33,165 bases of DNA, from contig JABEUM010000023.1 in NCBI GenBank assembly GCA_013044475.1, forward strand, positions 1 to 33,165. The letters run 5' to 3'. Below the pieces are notes generated by a model. It was not told where the DNA came from. It did no database searches and saw only the letters and a program-made list of their open reading frames with translations. Of the stretch, positions 1-10,523 are shown piece by piece; within the stretch, counting starts at the first letter, position 1, and every line of letters starts with the position of its first letter. The stretch comes from Acidimicrobiaceae bacterium (GTDB lineage: Bacteria; Actinomycetota; Acidimicrobiia; Acidimicrobiales; Acidimicrobiaceae). Position numbers and translations under genes: made by a program.

Positions 1-160
1 CCAGCAGAGCATTGTTGATTGACGCTGCGTCGAGATTGCTGTGCTCGTAGTCGCGGAGTGTCCCTCCACTTCCTTGAGCGATACGTAGCGAGGCCAGAAT
101 GAAGCTGAAAGTCGGATCTACATTGGTGTTTGCTCTAGAATCTGGATAAAGCACAATCAA
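1..160 (-). CDS. Partial CDS of unknown function running off the left edge; reads ...LIVLYPDSRANTNVDPTFSFILASLRIAQGSGGTLRDYEHSNLDAASINNALL
   Basis: Open frame on the minus strand from a possible TTG at 160 (or GTG at 154) to the window edge; coding-like composition; not in the ORF track because it is truncated. Confidence 0.3.
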   Translation of the reverse strand, partial: MIVLYPDSRANTNVDPTFSFILASLRIAQGSGGTLRDYEHSNLDAASINNALL

Positions 161-303
161 AACTCGCGCGGATTTTGCGGTTCTCCTTTGACATTGGAAA
201 AGTCACTTAGCCGCACCGACCGGCAGCTACAGGTCTGAGGATATGGCTCCGTTCGGTGGTTTCTAGCCTTGTCGTCAAGTAGTACGTGCCCCACTTGAAA
301 GGG

Positions 304-321
304 AATCGGTCATGACCGATT
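304..321. promoter_or_regulatory. Perfect 18-bp palindrome AATCGGTCATGACCGATT (operator candidate or short terminator stem)
   Basis: Direct reading; sequence equals its own reverse complement. Confidence 0.4.
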
Positions 322-400
322 TTCGACCACATATCCGTAACTTGGCACTTGCGAATCGGGTTCTTGACTCTTTATGAAAGAGGTTCATGCTTCGGTTTGG

Positions 401-1219
401 TCAATGATGCACTAGGGCAACAAAACTCACGAGGTTAAAACTCGCGTGCGCCACCATAGAAGTACCCAGCCGTCGGTTTCTCATGGCTAGATAGCCAAGT
501 ACCAGCGCTACCGCAAAGAGTCCAAAACTCTGTAGGCCCTCAAAGTGGGCGACAGTAAAAATGATCGAACTTCCCAAGAGAGATATCAACTTTGAGACTC
601 TCGCCGTCATCTTCCGGGTTGCATACTGAAAGCTCCGCTGGGTGAGTCCTCGAAAAAAAATCTCTTCTACGATCGGAGCGCCGACAACTATTAGAGCGCC
701 GACGAGTACTTCACTAGCGCCGCCTCCCCCGGAATTCACCAGTTTCTGGGCCGGAGCAGATAATGCCGTAGTTGAACCTCCGGTTAGGAACTGATATGCG
801 AGGTAAACCACCGGCACAAGTATCAATTGGGCAGCCACGCCGACGACAAATCCAACTATGAGATCCGAAGCCTTTATTGCAATACCGAGGTCATGGCTTA
901 TTCTGCCGGTTCCCCACCGATGAGAGGCTACTAAGGATGCCCCAAAAAAGACTACCCACAGCCCCCCTAGGGATCCAATGAGAAGCGGCTCCGTCAGGGT
1001 GGTTGAAGAGGCTGAAAGATTCGAACCACTAAGCGCTGAAGCGACTATGACACCAATCGACGAAGTCACCAGGGACAAAACGAATGCGAAAATAGGAAAC
1101 GCCCACGGGGTGGTAATGCCGTAATCCATCCGGGAACCCCCGGATTGCTCCGACGATGTAGAACCAGAGTCGAGGGTAAATTCACCGTCTTCGTTGAGGG
1201 GTTCATTCTGGTCGCCCAA
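401..1219 (-). CDS. CPBP (CAAX/Abi) family intramembrane metalloprotease
   Basis: Multi-TM protein with EEIFFRG and a distal HASFNLVSF motif typical of CPBP proteases. Confidence 0.85.
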   Translation of the reverse strand: MGDQNEPLNEDGEFTLDSGSTSSEQSGGSRMDYGITTPWAFPIFAFVLSLVTSSIGVIVASALSGSNLSASSTTLTEPLLIGSLGGLWVVFFGASLVASHRWGTGRISHDLGIAIKASDLIVGFVVGVAAQLILVPVVYLAYQFLTGGSTTALSAPAQKLVNSGGGGASEVLVGALIVVGAPIVEEIFFRGLTQRSFQYATRKMTARVSKLISLLGSSIIFTVAHFEGLQSFGLFAVALVLGYLAMRNRRLGTSMVAHASFNLVSFVALVHH

Positions 1220-1378
1220 GTCATTGCCTAACTACTCGCTAACTGCTAGAGATTAGCTGTAAGAAATGCGACAAAATGTCACCAACTACATAAGTATTGA
1301 CCGATGCAAGGCTTAGACTTGGCTGGGAGAAGCCCTTATCGCGTAGCGCAATGCCGCGTCTCGCCTAGCATGTAGCTC

Positions 1379-3361
1379 ATGAGTCGTCAATCACCGGACC
1401 TTAGGCCGCAGAAGGATCAAAAATCAAAAGGCGTGCCGGATCAATCCTGGCGCTGGATCGTCGCTGTGCTAGTTGTTACCCTGGGCGTAGGCCTCCTATA
1501 CTCGTTGGTTTTTACCAAGACAACACAAGCGCAGCTGAGTTATAGCACGTTTCTAAAAAATGCCGCCACGAATCAGGTCGCTTCAGCCACGGTCGACAAT
1601 ACCACCGGACAGATCACCGGAACCAACACAAATGGAAGCTCGTTCACGGTAAATGGCCCACAGCCGCTGATCAATACTGATGTTCAGGCTCTTGAAAAAG
1701 AGATTCCAAATCTAAAATTCGTAACTCCTCAGCAGGGTCTGCTTGACTCACTAATCGTCTATGTCTTGCCTATCGGACTTTTTATCGGCGTAATGGTTTG
1801 GCTCAATCGTAGGGCCCAGGGCCAGATGTCGGGGATCATGTCGATCGGGAGATCCAAGGCCAAGCCGTACTCTGCTGAGCGCCCAAAAACGACATTTGAT
1901 GATGTAGCTGGATACGGATCGGTAAAACGGGAGATAAAAGAGGTCGTCGACTTTCTGAGAAATCCGGGCCGATTCAAAGATATTGGTGCCCATATACCAA
2001 AGGGCGTTCTTTTGGTAGGACCGCCCGGGACAGGAAAGACCCTTTTGGCTCGGGCTGTTGCGGGCGAAGCCGGCGTGCCGTTCCTCTCTGTGAGCGGGTC
2101 AGACTTTATGGAGATGTTCGTCGGAGTCGGTGCGTCTAGAGTGAGGGACCTCTTCCAAACTGCACGCAAGCAGGCACCGTCAATCATCTTCGTCGACGAA
2201 ATAGATTCAATTGGACGTAAAAGAGGAGCGGGGCTCGGCGGCGGACACGATGAACGTGAGCAGACCCTGAACCAGATGCTCTCAGAAATGGATGGCTTCG
2301 ACATTGCCGAGGGCATTGTCGTAATGGCAGCTACGAACCGACCTGATATTCTCGACCCCGCTCTGTTGCGTCCCGGCCGATTCGATCGACAGGTAGTCGT
2401 TCCCCTCCCCGACCTAGAGGAGAGGCTGCCGATCTTGCAGGTTCACTGCAGGGGGAAAAAGATTGCGTCCGACGTAGACCTTGAAATAGTCGCTCGAGGC
2501 ACTCCGGGAATGTCAGGTGCCGACCTCGCCAACCTGGTCAACGAGGCTGCCCTACACGCCGTACGGCGCGGATCGGCGCAGATCGCAATGTCAGATTTCG
2601 AGACCGCTAGGGATCGCGTATTGATGGGCCAAACGAGAGAATCTATGGTTCTTTCAGAGGAAGAGAAGGAGCGGGTCGCTTATCACGAAGGCGGTCATGC
2701 TGTATTGGCATACATCCTCCCCTATTCAGACCCAGTACACAAGGTATCTATCCTTCCTACAGGTATGGCGCTGGGAGTCACCCAGCAGCTACCGATGCAG
2801 GAGAGGCACATCTATCCGCGGGAGTATATCGAAGACAGCCTCGCCGTCAGGATGGGTGGAAGAGTAGCCGAAATCATCATCTATGGAGACCTCTCAACCG
2901 GAGCAAACAATGACCTTGTTGGCAATACTGAGCTCGCAAGAAAGATGGTCCGTGAGTGGGGAATGTCCGACAGAATTGGCCCAATGGCCTGGGGTTCCCA
3001 AGGCATGGTCTTCCTGGGGGAAGACTTGATGCACTCGAGAGACTACTCAGAGGACACGTCGCGGGTAATCGACGAAGAGGTAGAACGGATCCTTAGAGAG
3101 CAGGAGCAAAGGGCCACGGAGCTCCTGATAATACATCGCGAAGGATTGAAAAAGGTTGCTCTTGCCCTTCTCGAGAAGGAGACTGTCGACGGGGATGAGG
3201 TGGCCCGACTCGTTGACGATGGCTACGGCAGGCAAGTTCACCCTGGTGGAATCAAAAGAGCTATCGTCCCTAAACTCAACGCATCCCACGACCTTTCTGA
3301 GGCAAATTCCAATTCTGCGAAGAATCTCGCTACAAATACGGAATCGACTACCGAGTTATAG
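1379..3361 (+). CDS. ftsH: ATP-dependent zinc metalloprotease FtsH
   Basis: Walker [12 protein letters not shown] region [21 protein letters not shown], zinc motif HEGGH, N-terminal TM segments. Confidence 0.97.
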   Translation: MSRQSPDLRPQKDQKSKGVPDQSWRWIVAVLVVTLGVGLLYSLVFTKTTQAQLSYSTFLKNAATNQVASATVDNTTGQITGTNTNGSSFTVNGPQPLINTDVQALEKEIPNLKFVTPQQGLLDSLIVYVLPIGLFIGVMVWLNRRAQGQMSGIMSIGRSKAKPYSAERPKTTFDDVAGYGSVKREIKEVVDFLRNPGRFKDIGAHIPKGVLLVGPPGTGKTLLARAVAGEAGVPFLSVSGSDFMEMFVGVGASRVRDLFQTARKQAPSIIFVDEIDSIGRKRGAGLGGGHDEREQTLNQMLSEMDGFDIAEGIVVMAATNRPDILDPALLRPGRFDRQVVVPLPDLEERLPILQVHCRGKKIASDVDLEIVARGTPGMSGADLANLVNEAALHAVRRGSAQIAMSDFETARDRVLMGQTRESMVLSEEEKERVAYHEGGHAVLAYILPYSDPVHKVSILPTGMALGVTQQLPMQERHIYPREYIEDSLAVRMGGRVAEIIIYGDLSTGANNDLVGNTELARKMVREWGMSDRIGPMAWGSQGMVFLGEDLMHSRDYSEDTSRVIDEEVERILREQEQRATELLIIHREGLKKVALALLEKETVDGDEVARLVDDGYGRQVHPGGIKRAIVPKLNASHDLSEANSNSAKNLATNTESTTEL

Positions 3362-3404
3362 GAGTGCAAGTTATCACTCTGAGCCGTTCGGTCAGATGAT
3401 CGGT

Positions 3405-3430
3405 CTTGCCTGGCATCTATGCCAGGCAAG
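3405..3430. terminator. Perfect hairpin CTTGCCTGGCAT-CT-ATGCCAGGCAAG downstream of ftsH
   Basis: 12-bp perfect inverted repeat 45 bp after the ftsH stop; no strong U-tract. Confidence 0.5.
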
Positions 3431-3763
3431 CTTGTCATCGCCTGCTCAATGGACTCAAAGGATCGGTCGGTTCGGTCTATTGGGCCGTCACGGCAACAGA
3501 TAGGCGTCCCCTGAATTGGCAGTATTAGCGCTGTTAAGCACTCGCATTACCAGGTAAGGGGCTTCTATTTGTGGCGTTGTGGCAAATTTCGAGGTTCCTC
3601 ACGGTCCGTTAAAGCTCCGGATCCTGTCCTGACCAAAAAGGAGCAAGGACTTCGTCCTCGAGGGCGGGAATGAACTCACCACGCAATTCCCGGTCTTTCT
3701 ACTTTGAGCCAAGCGGCACTAGTCGAAGGCCAGCTGATAAATTCCAAAAATGATTCAGCTACA

Positions 3764-3777
3764 CGAACACTTGTTCG
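3764..3777. promoter_or_regulatory. LexA/SOS box CGAACACTTGTTCG upstream of dnaE2
   Basis: Matches the Gram-positive/actinobacterial SOS consensus CGAAC-N4-GTTCG; followed by TAAAAT (3779-3784), a good -10 element. Confidence 0.88.
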
Positions 3778-3790
3778 GTAAAATAGAACC

Positions 3791-4000
3791 GTGATATCTC
3801 CAATAGCTGAAGCCAACGGCTTCATCCGCTCTCAACCTCTGACCCTTTTCGGCCGCTGGCGAAGGCCGACCGAAGGGCCAGTCCGACCCAGCCAGAGAAA
3901 ATGCTCCACAGGCACTACACCGTCAAGGAACTTTGGAGCTACGGTTCGATCGCAGATTCATCTGACCACTAAAGCCGCCAGTCCCCTCGGAGCATTCTGA
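3791..4000 (+). CDS. 69-aa leader ORF of unknown function, GTG start, overlapping the dnaE2 start (TGATG)
   Basis: GTG is ~7 nt after the -10 of the SOS promoter (leaderless geometry); stop TGA 3998-4000 overlaps ATG 4000-4002; a decayed frame-similar copy exists at 16787-16942. Confidence 0.5.
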   Translation: MISPIAEANGFIRSQPLTLFGRWRRPTEGPVRPSQRKCSTGTTPSRNFGATVRSQIHLTTKAASPLGAF

Positions 4001-7000
4001 TGAACGCAGAACTCGGTTACGCAGAGCTCCATTCGCACTCCAACTACAGCTTTTTAGACGGTGTCTCCGATCCCGAGGAGATGGTAGACGAAGCCTATCG
4101 ACTCGGTATTTCCGGCATCGCCATAACGGATCACAACGGATTTTACGCCTTACCAAAGTTTGCCGGTGCCGCCAAACAGCTAGGTATTGCGACTATATTC
4201 GGTGCCGAGCTGACCCTCGAGTCTGTAGACAAGAGAACAGTTTCACCAGATCCTTCCGGGGATCATCTGATCGTTTTAGCAAAGTCTCCAAAGGGATATG
4301 CCAATCTTTCGGCATCTATCACTCGCGGACAGCTCGCAGGGAAGGAGAAGGGTCGTTTTTCTCTATCCCTCTTGGATCTAGCCGAGGGATCTCAAGGGGA
4401 ATTTGTCGTCCTCACCGGATGCCGCAAGGGGGCGGTACCGAAGGCCCTCGTACAAGAGGGACCACAGGCAGCAAAGTTCGAACTTCATAGACTGATCGAA
4501 CTTTTCGGTAGAGACAATGTGTATGTCGAATGCTGGGATCATGGTGAGCCAATAGACCAGCAGAGAAACTCTGAGATGGTAGAGCTAGCTCTGTCCCTCC
4601 GGACAACACCTTTAGCCACCTCGAATGCACATTACTGTTCCCCAAAAAGTGGAAAATGTGCTCATGTGGTATCGGCAATCAGATCCAGAAAGTCACTACA
4701 GGACGCCGACGCATGGCTCGCTCCTTCCTTTGCGAGACACCTTAGGTCTCCCAAGGAGCAGTATCAGAGGTTCGCCAGATTTCCTGGTCTCGTGGAAATG
4801 ACCTTAGAAGTCCAGTCGAGGTGCGCCTTTGATCTAGCGCTTTTAGCCCCCAAGTTACCCACCTCCTTGGCGCCAGCGGGTTATAGCGACGACGAATGGC
4901 TCAGGCATCTCAGCTACGCCTTAGGGCAGTCCCGTTACGGAACGAGGGAGAACGAGAGGATTCAAGGGGCCTACAAGCAGATCGACTATGAACTCAGGAT
5001 TATATCGGAGTTGGGATTTTCGGGATACTTCTTGGTCGTTTGGGACATCGTCGAGTTCTGTCGACACGAGGGAATTTACTGTCAAGGGCGAGGTTCTGCG
5101 GCAAACTCGGCCGTGTGCTATGCGATAGGAATTACCAATGTCGACCCAGTCTCACTCAGACTGTTGTTCGAGAGGTTTCTTTCTCCGGAGAGGGACGGCC
5201 CGCCAGATATCGATATCGATATCGAAAGCGACCGAAGAGAAGAGGTCCTACAGTACGTGTTCGCCAAGTACGGAAGAGATATGGCCGCTCAAGTCGCAAG
5301 CGTCATCACCTACAGATCAAAATCGGCGATCAGAGAGGTGGGGAAGGTTTTTGGATATCCCAACGAGGCGATCGACTCTTGGTCTAAGCGAATCGAGAGA
5401 TGGGGATCAGTCGAAGCGGCTACACAAGTAAAGGACCGATTCGGCAATCCGTACCTTTCTCTCCCGGATGACGTCAAACAGATAGCCATGGAGATCGAAC
5501 ATAATCCGCGCCATCTCGGCCTGCACGTAGGGGGAATGGTCATTTGCGATAGGCCGATCCATGAGGTATGTCCAATCGAGTGGGCCAGAGCAAAGGACAG
5601 AAGCGTGTTGCAGTGGGACAAGGATGATTGCGCAACGGTCGGTTTGGTTAAGTTTGATCTTCTTGGTCTCGGGATGCTGTCGGCTCTTCACGAGATGGTC
5701 GATATCGTAACGGAGAACCACGGCACAAAAGTAGATCTGGCCCTCATTCCTCAGGAAGATGATGTCTACGACATGCTGTGCAGGGCGGATTCCATTGGCG
5801 TCTTCCAGGTCGAGAGTCGGGCTCAGATGGCAACCCTTCCAAGGCTAAAGCCAAGACACTTTTACGATCTGGTAGTTGAAGTCGCACTCATTAGACCGGG
5901 CCCAATCCAGGGTGGCTCTGTCCATCCTTACATACGGAGGCGAAACGGCGAGGAGGAGGTCAGTTATCTTCATCCTCTTCTCGAAAATTCCCTATCAAAG
6001 ACCTTAGGAGTACCGCTATTTCAAGAGCAGCTTATGCAGATGGCAATGGACGTAGCTGGATTTACCCCAGCTGAAGCGGATCGCCTCCGCCAAGCGATGG
6101 GTTCAAAGCGTTCAGCTGAGAGGATGACACTTTTGAAGGGGAGGTTCTTTGCCGGGATGGCAAAGAACGGCATATATTCAGTGGCGGCAGAGAGCATCTT
6201 CGAGAAACTCTCCGCCTTTGCCAACTTCGGCTTTCCAGAGAGTCACGCAGCATCCTTCGCCTACTTGGTTTACTCCAGCGCCTGGTTTAAGCTCCACTAT
6301 CCAGCGGCTTTTTTAGCGGCGCTGCTGAGATCACAACCCATGGGCTTCTGGTCTACTCAAACCCTGTCCCAGGACGCCAAGAGACACGGAGTATCAGTTC
6401 TTGGACCGGTAGTAGGAAGGAGCGGATACTGGGCAACTCTTGAAAATGGAGACTCGAATGAGCCAGCAAAAACCTTGGACTCCCCCAATATATACCCGTC
6501 CATCCCCAGAGAAGGACTCTGGCCCAGCGTAAGGGTGGGGCTGGACTCGATCTCAGGAATAGGAAGGACGATAGCAAAGAAAATCGTCGAGCACGGACCT
6601 TACACATCCATGGTGGACCTCGCTACAAAGGCGTCTTTAAGTAGGAGACAGATGGAATCTCTCGCCCAAGCTGGTGCTCTTTTAGAGATCGAAGAATTGT
6701 CACTGCATAAGAAGTTATCGAGGAGGGAAGCGCTTTGGATGGCCGCCCCATCAGTCGGAGTCAGAAACAACGTACTCCCCGGCATGAAAGATCCCCCACT
6801 TCCGCCTAAGTTGACCGAATTGACGGCTATCCAGGAGATGTCTCTGGACGCATCCTTTGTCGGCATCACGACAAGCGGACATCCTATGGAGATTTTACGT
6901 AGCGAACTTGAGAGACAAGGTGTGATCAGGGCATGTGATTTAGGAAAACTCCAAAACGGATGCAGGGTTTTGGTCGCCGGAGTCGTGACGCACAGGCAAA

Positions 7001-7233
7001 GACCGGCGACAGCAAACGGGGTAACCTTCATCAATCTAGAAGACGAGACCGGATTGGTCAACGTCATCTGCTCCAAGGGGGTCTGGGTACGTTTCAGAGA
7101 AGTAGCCAAGTCAAATCCAGCCCTATTAATTGCTGGAGGCTTAGAGGTGAATGGTGCCGTGATCAACATAGTTGCGACGAAAATTACCGCCCTAGAGCTC
7201 TTGGTAACTTCGAGTTCAAGAGATTTTCATTGA
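4000..7233 (+). CDS. dnaE2: Error-prone DNA polymerase III alpha subunit DnaE2 (ImuC)
   Basis: PHP-domain start YAELHSHSNYSFLDGVSDPEEMV, polymerase active site PDIDIDIE, OB-fold C-terminus; SOS box upstream; DnaE2-like length (1077 aa). Confidence 0.93.
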   Translation: MNAELGYAELHSHSNYSFLDGVSDPEEMVDEAYRLGISGIAITDHNGFYALPKFAGAAKQLGIATIFGAELTLESVDKRTVSPDPSGDHLIVLAKSPKGYANLSASITRGQLAGKEKGRFSLSLLDLAEGSQGEFVVLTGCRKGAVPKALVQEGPQAAKFELHRLIELFGRDNVYVECWDHGEPIDQQRNSEMVELALSLRTTPLATSNAHYCSPKSGKCAHVVSAIRSRKSLQDADAWLAPSFARHLRSPKEQYQRFARFPGLVEMTLEVQSRCAFDLALLAPKLPTSLAPAGYSDDEWLRHLSYALGQSRYGTRENERIQGAYKQIDYELRIISELGFSGYFLVVWDIVEFCRHEGIYCQGRGSAANSAVCYAIGITNVDPVSLRLLFERFLSPERDGPPDIDIDIESDRREEVLQYVFAKYGRDMAAQVASVITYRSKSAIREVGKVFGYPNEAIDSWSKRIERWGSVEAATQVKDRFGNPYLSLPDDVKQIAMEIEHNPRHLGLHVGGMVICDRPIHEVCPIEWARAKDRSVLQWDKDDCATVGLVKFDLLGLGMLSALHEMVDIVTENHGTKVDLALIPQEDDVYDMLCRADSIGVFQVESRAQMATLPRLKPRHFYDLVVEVALIRPGPIQGGSVHPYIRRRNGEEEVSYLHPLLENSLSKTLGVPLFQEQLMQMAMDVAGFTPAEADRLRQAMGSKRSAERMTLLKGRFFAGMAKNGIYSVAAESIFEKLSAFANFGFPESHAASFAYLVYSSAWFKLHYPAAFLAALLRSQPMGFWSTQTLSQDAKRHGVSVLGPVVGRSGYWATLENGDSNEPAKTLDSPNIYPSIPREGLWPSVRVGLDSISGIGRTIAKKIVEHGPYTSMVDLATKASLSRRQMESLAQAGALLEIEELSLHKKLSRREALWMAAPSVGVRNNVLPGMKDPPLPPKLTELTAIQEMSLDASFVGITTSGHPMEILRSELERQGVIRACDLGKLQNGCRVLVAGVVTHRQRPATANGVTFINLEDETGLVNVICSKGVWVRFREVAKSNPALLIAGGLEVNGAVINIVATKITALELLVTSSSRDFH

Positions 7234-7511
7234 ACGAATCCGAAACAATGAAACTATCGGGGCAGGAGGCACCAGTGCTCACGCAGGACATACTCGGGTA
7301 ACCCCTCAGGGTGGATAAAGAAGGAAAACAGAAGACCGTCCGGGCAACTGTTAAAAGTTTGGGCTAAATACAAGTCGAAAATAATCCCTCATGACTTAGT
7401 CTCTGAATGGGTAACTGAAAAGAAATCCAAGGGTACTAGAAGTCTAAAAAAGGACGTGATGCGATAATAGGATCTTCAAAGATCTTTGGCCTTTCCAAGA
7501 TCACCACGATC

Positions 7512-8810
7512 TTGACCATTGCCGCCCTAGTACTAGCAGCCTGCGGGACGGCAGCAGAACCCAGACCGACCACCAATTCCCCCATTGATACCGTGGTGAA
7601 CGAACCCTCAGCGCCTGGGATAACGGCTAGCAGCATACTTTTAGGTAGCGATCAGCCATTGACGGGGCCAGCAGCGCCGGGCTATAGCGAGATTGCACCA
7701 GCAATGGAGGCATTCTTTAAATATGCCAACTCCTTCGGTGGCATATACGGACGCAAAGTATCGCTCTACTACCAGGATGATCAATACAACCCGGTAATAA
7801 CCGTGAAGGTTGTGAAACAACTAGTCCAAAAGTACAACGTCTTTGCTATTGTCAACGGATTCGGCACTTCGACCCACCAGAGCGTTGAGCCATATTTGAA
7901 CCAAAAACAGATCCCAGACCTTTTCGTGGGGTCTGGATGCGACTGTTGGAATCTTCCCAATACCTACCCATACACCTTCGGCCTTACTCCGAGCTACACA
8001 ACTCAGGGACGCATAATAGGAAAAGCGATCAACAAAAAGTTTCCAAAGGCCAAGGTTGGCGTCATTTATCAGGATGACGACTTCGGCGCAGGCGGATTGC
8101 TCGGGTTACGCCAATCCTTGGGGCCGAATACAATTGTTGCGACCCAGTCATATGACCCCTCTTCACTCTCAAGCGGTCTCGACGGGCAGATCCAAGCCCT
8201 AAAGGCCGCCGGAGTAAATCTGATTGTCAGCTTTTCAATTCCGGAGGCCACGGCATTGGAGCTGATAGCCGAGAGCGGCCTAGGGATGGAGGTCGCTACC
8301 TTCACTCCGGCGATGTCCGCAGATCCTCAAAGTGTAGCGAATCTGATAGACACGCTTTCGTCTGGAAAAATCTCTGGTTCTGCAGCGGTTGAAGGTGTCT
8401 ATTCACTCACTTTCTTGCCAACATTGGCAAGCCCAAACGATCCCTGGATAAAGTTATTTGCCAAGGTTCACGCTGAGTATGATTCAGCACTGCCCCTCGA
8501 TGACAACACCATCTATGGGATGAGTGTTGCTTATCTCACTTTAGAAACGCTGATGCATTCGGGGAGAAATCCAACGAGGCAAGGGGTAGTCGCTTGGCTA
8601 AATAAACCGGGTTCAGCCTTGATGGGTCCAGGAATCGTCCCGCTGAGCTACAGTCCCACCAGCCACCAAGGATACTCAGGCGCTCAGTTGACTGAAGTTC
8701 AAAACAGTACATCCACCCCCCAGGGACCAATATACATAATCAATAGTCGAGGGCGACTGACCGTTACTCATTCTCACGAATTGCCCCCTCCAAAATATTT
8801 TCTCAATTAG
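7512..8810 (+). CDS. Type 1 periplasmic-binding (branched-chain amino-acid/LivJ-like) ABC transporter substrate-binding lipoprotein; true start uncertain
   Basis: Lipobox-like ALVLAAC, then SSILLGSDQPLTGPAAPGYSEI...GGIYGRKVSLYYQDDQYNP typical of peripla_BP_6; start codon ambiguous (see finding). Confidence 0.82.
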   Translation: MTIAALVLAACGTAAEPRPTTNSPIDTVVNEPSAPGITASSILLGSDQPLTGPAAPGYSEIAPAMEAFFKYANSFGGIYGRKVSLYYQDDQYNPVITVKVVKQLVQKYNVFAIVNGFGTSTHQSVEPYLNQKQIPDLFVGSGCDCWNLPNTYPYTFGLTPSYTTQGRIIGKAINKKFPKAKVGVIYQDDDFGAGGLLGLRQSLGPNTIVATQSYDPSSLSSGLDGQIQALKAAGVNLIVSFSIPEATALELIAESGLGMEVATFTPAMSADPQSVANLIDTLSSGKISGSAAVEGVYSLTFLPTLASPNDPWIKLFAKVHAEYDSALPLDDNTIYGMSVAYLTLETLMHSGRNPTRQGVVAWLNKPGSALMGPGIVPLSYSPTSHQGYSGAQLTEVQNSTSTPQGPIYIINSRGRLTVTHSHELPPPKYFLN

Positions 8811-8811
8811 A

Positions 8812-8827
8812 AGTTATCAAGATAACT
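8812..8827. terminator. Inverted repeat AGTTATC-AA-GATAACT just after the SBP gene
   Basis: 7-bp perfect IR immediately downstream of the stop. Confidence 0.3.
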
Positions 8828-9149
8828 AGCCTTCGAACGGCCCTTAGCGCCCTCAAAACCTAATGACCCCTAAACCGAAGTCCAGGTCACCTATTAACTA
8901 ACACCACCATTTATCAGGTATAACGTGGGCAATGCATGACTACGGTAGTCACGCAAGTTCATACTCGTATAACGCCACTACCCGCATAAACAACATCTCC
9001 ACTACGTTGGCGACCTGAACTTCAGCCTAAAGGTAGCAGCAACTTTTTTAGCGATGAGCGCTTCGAGAAATAAGGTCGGCAAAATTCCAATCAGGATTTC
9101 GTATGCCAAGTTACTTTGTCCAAAGGCCTAGATCATTTTCCCAGTTAGG

Positions 9150-10040
9150 TTGGTCTTGGTTACTTTGCTAATAGGAGAAGTTTTGGACCCGGTACGAACC
9201 CTGATGACGGTGCACGCTCACCCAGACGATGAGTCCTCAAAAACGGCCGGGACGGTCGCAAAATACTCCGACGACGGCGTCCGTACTGTGCTGGTTTGCG
9301 CTACAGGAGGAGAAGAAGGCGAGATCCTTAACCAGCAGTTCGCAGGGTTAATCAGCTCAGCTGACATTGCCGATGTGCGCCGACAGGAGTTGAAGAAGGC
9401 TACCGATATTCTGGGCTACTCCGAGGTCTATATGCTCGGTTACCGAGACTCGGGGATGGCTGGCTCCCAATCAAATTCCAACCCTGAAGCTTTTTGCAAT
9501 GTAGCACTAGACCGAGCAACGTCTGCCTTGGTCGAAATCATTCGCAAAGAGCGGCCCCAAGTCCTTATTACTTACGGCGAAGATCAGTCCCGTTACCCAC
9601 ACCCAGACCACCTGAAGGTCCATGAAATTTCGATCTTGGCCTTTCAACTAGCTGGAGATCACCAATATCACCCCGAGTTAGGGCAGGCACACCAGGTAAG
9701 CAAGCTCTACTACACGATTTGGTCCAAAGCTCGTGTCATTGCGTTGCACGAGCGCTATATGCAACTTGGGTTAGAGTCGCCTTTTAACGATGAGGCCCTT
9801 GCCCGTCCGGGCCAGGACGAACAGATCACAACTTCAATAGACGTCTATGGCTACTTCGATAGAAAACTTGGGGCGCTGCGCGCTCACGCTAGCCAGATTG
9901 ATCCGAACTCTCAGTTCTTCTTCGGCCTGTCTTCACAGGATCAAGCGGCCGCCTATCCGCTCGAAGACTATCGGTTAGCGCAATCGAAAGTCGGAACCAG
10001 CTTCGATGTCCTAGAGACTGACCTCTTTGCAGGTATTTAG
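9150..10040 (+). CDS. mca: Mycothiol conjugate amidase Mca-like, PIG-L/LmbE family (start probably ~9186)
   Basis: RTLMTVHAHPDDESSKTAGTVAKYSDDGVRTVLVCATGGEEGEI and YPHPDHLKVHE zinc-ligand motifs. Confidence 0.88.
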   Translation: MVLVTLLIGEVLDPVRTLMTVHAHPDDESSKTAGTVAKYSDDGVRTVLVCATGGEEGEILNQQFAGLISSADIADVRRQELKKATDILGYSEVYMLGYRDSGMAGSQSNSNPEAFCNVALDRATSALVEIIRKERPQVLITYGEDQSRYPHPDHLKVHEISILAFQLAGDHQYHPELGQAHQVSKLYYTIWSKARVIALHERYMQLGLESPFNDEALARPGQDEQITTSIDVYGYFDRKLGALRAHASQIDPNSQFFFGLSSQDQAAAYPLEDYRLAQSKVGTSFDVLETDLFAGI

Positions 10041-10133
10041 ACCAACAAGATAGGTACAATAGCTTTTATTCGACATCCGAAAACGTTAGGCAAATCGGTG
10101 CGTGTCCGCACTTGGCATTGAGGAGTGATTTGA

Positions 10134-10523
10134 GTGGGTAAGTGGCTTTCGCAGGAATGGATCGACGACACCCTTCGCCTCGGCAAGAAAATGCCCGAAA
10201 AACCCGGTTTAGGAGCGAAGATCAACTACCTAATTACCGACTGTCCCGAAGGTGATGTCGAATACAACTGGACCGTGGAGAACGGACAGCTAGTGGCGGC
10301 TGGGCTAGGGGCATTGGAAGATTCAGACCTCAACATGACCATGACTTGCGAAGACGCAAAGGCGATACAGTCTGGCCACTTGGATGCCAATACCGCATTT
10401 ATGCAGGGAAAATTAAAGGTTGCCGGAAGCGACATGACCAAACTTCTACAGCTGCTCCCGATTACATCTTCGAGTGAATACAAAGAACTAGAAACGAATC
10501 TGGCGGCTCTGACTGAGTTCTAG
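10134..10523 (+). CDS. SCP2 sterol-binding domain protein
   Basis: Small protein with a ...AIQSGHLDANTAFMQGKLKVAGSDMTKLLQL SCP2 signature; preceded by GAGGAG. Confidence 0.8.
   Translation: MGKWLSQEWIDDTLRLGKKMPEKPGLGAKINYLITDCPEGDVEYNWTVENGQLVAAGLGALEDSDLNMTMTCEDAKAIQSGHLDANTAFMQGKLKVAGSDMTKLLQLLPITSSSEYKELETNLAALTEF

Noticed and set aside
1759-2316. 185-aa minus-strand ORF opposite ftsH
   Set aside because: Antisense shadow of a strongly conserved CDS; no recognisable family
3640-3675. GCAAGGACTTCGTCCTCGAGGGCGGGAATGAA, resembling an IS200/IS605 right-end hairpin relic
   Set aside because: Similarity is short and from memory; no transposase or TnpB remnant adjacent, so not called
5206-5225. 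GATATCGATATCGATATCG repeat in dnaE2
   Set aside because: Simply encodes the DIDIDI polymerase catalytic motif
6600-7169. 189-aa minus-strand ORF opposite dnaE2
   Set aside because: Shadow ORF inside dnaE2 coding sequence
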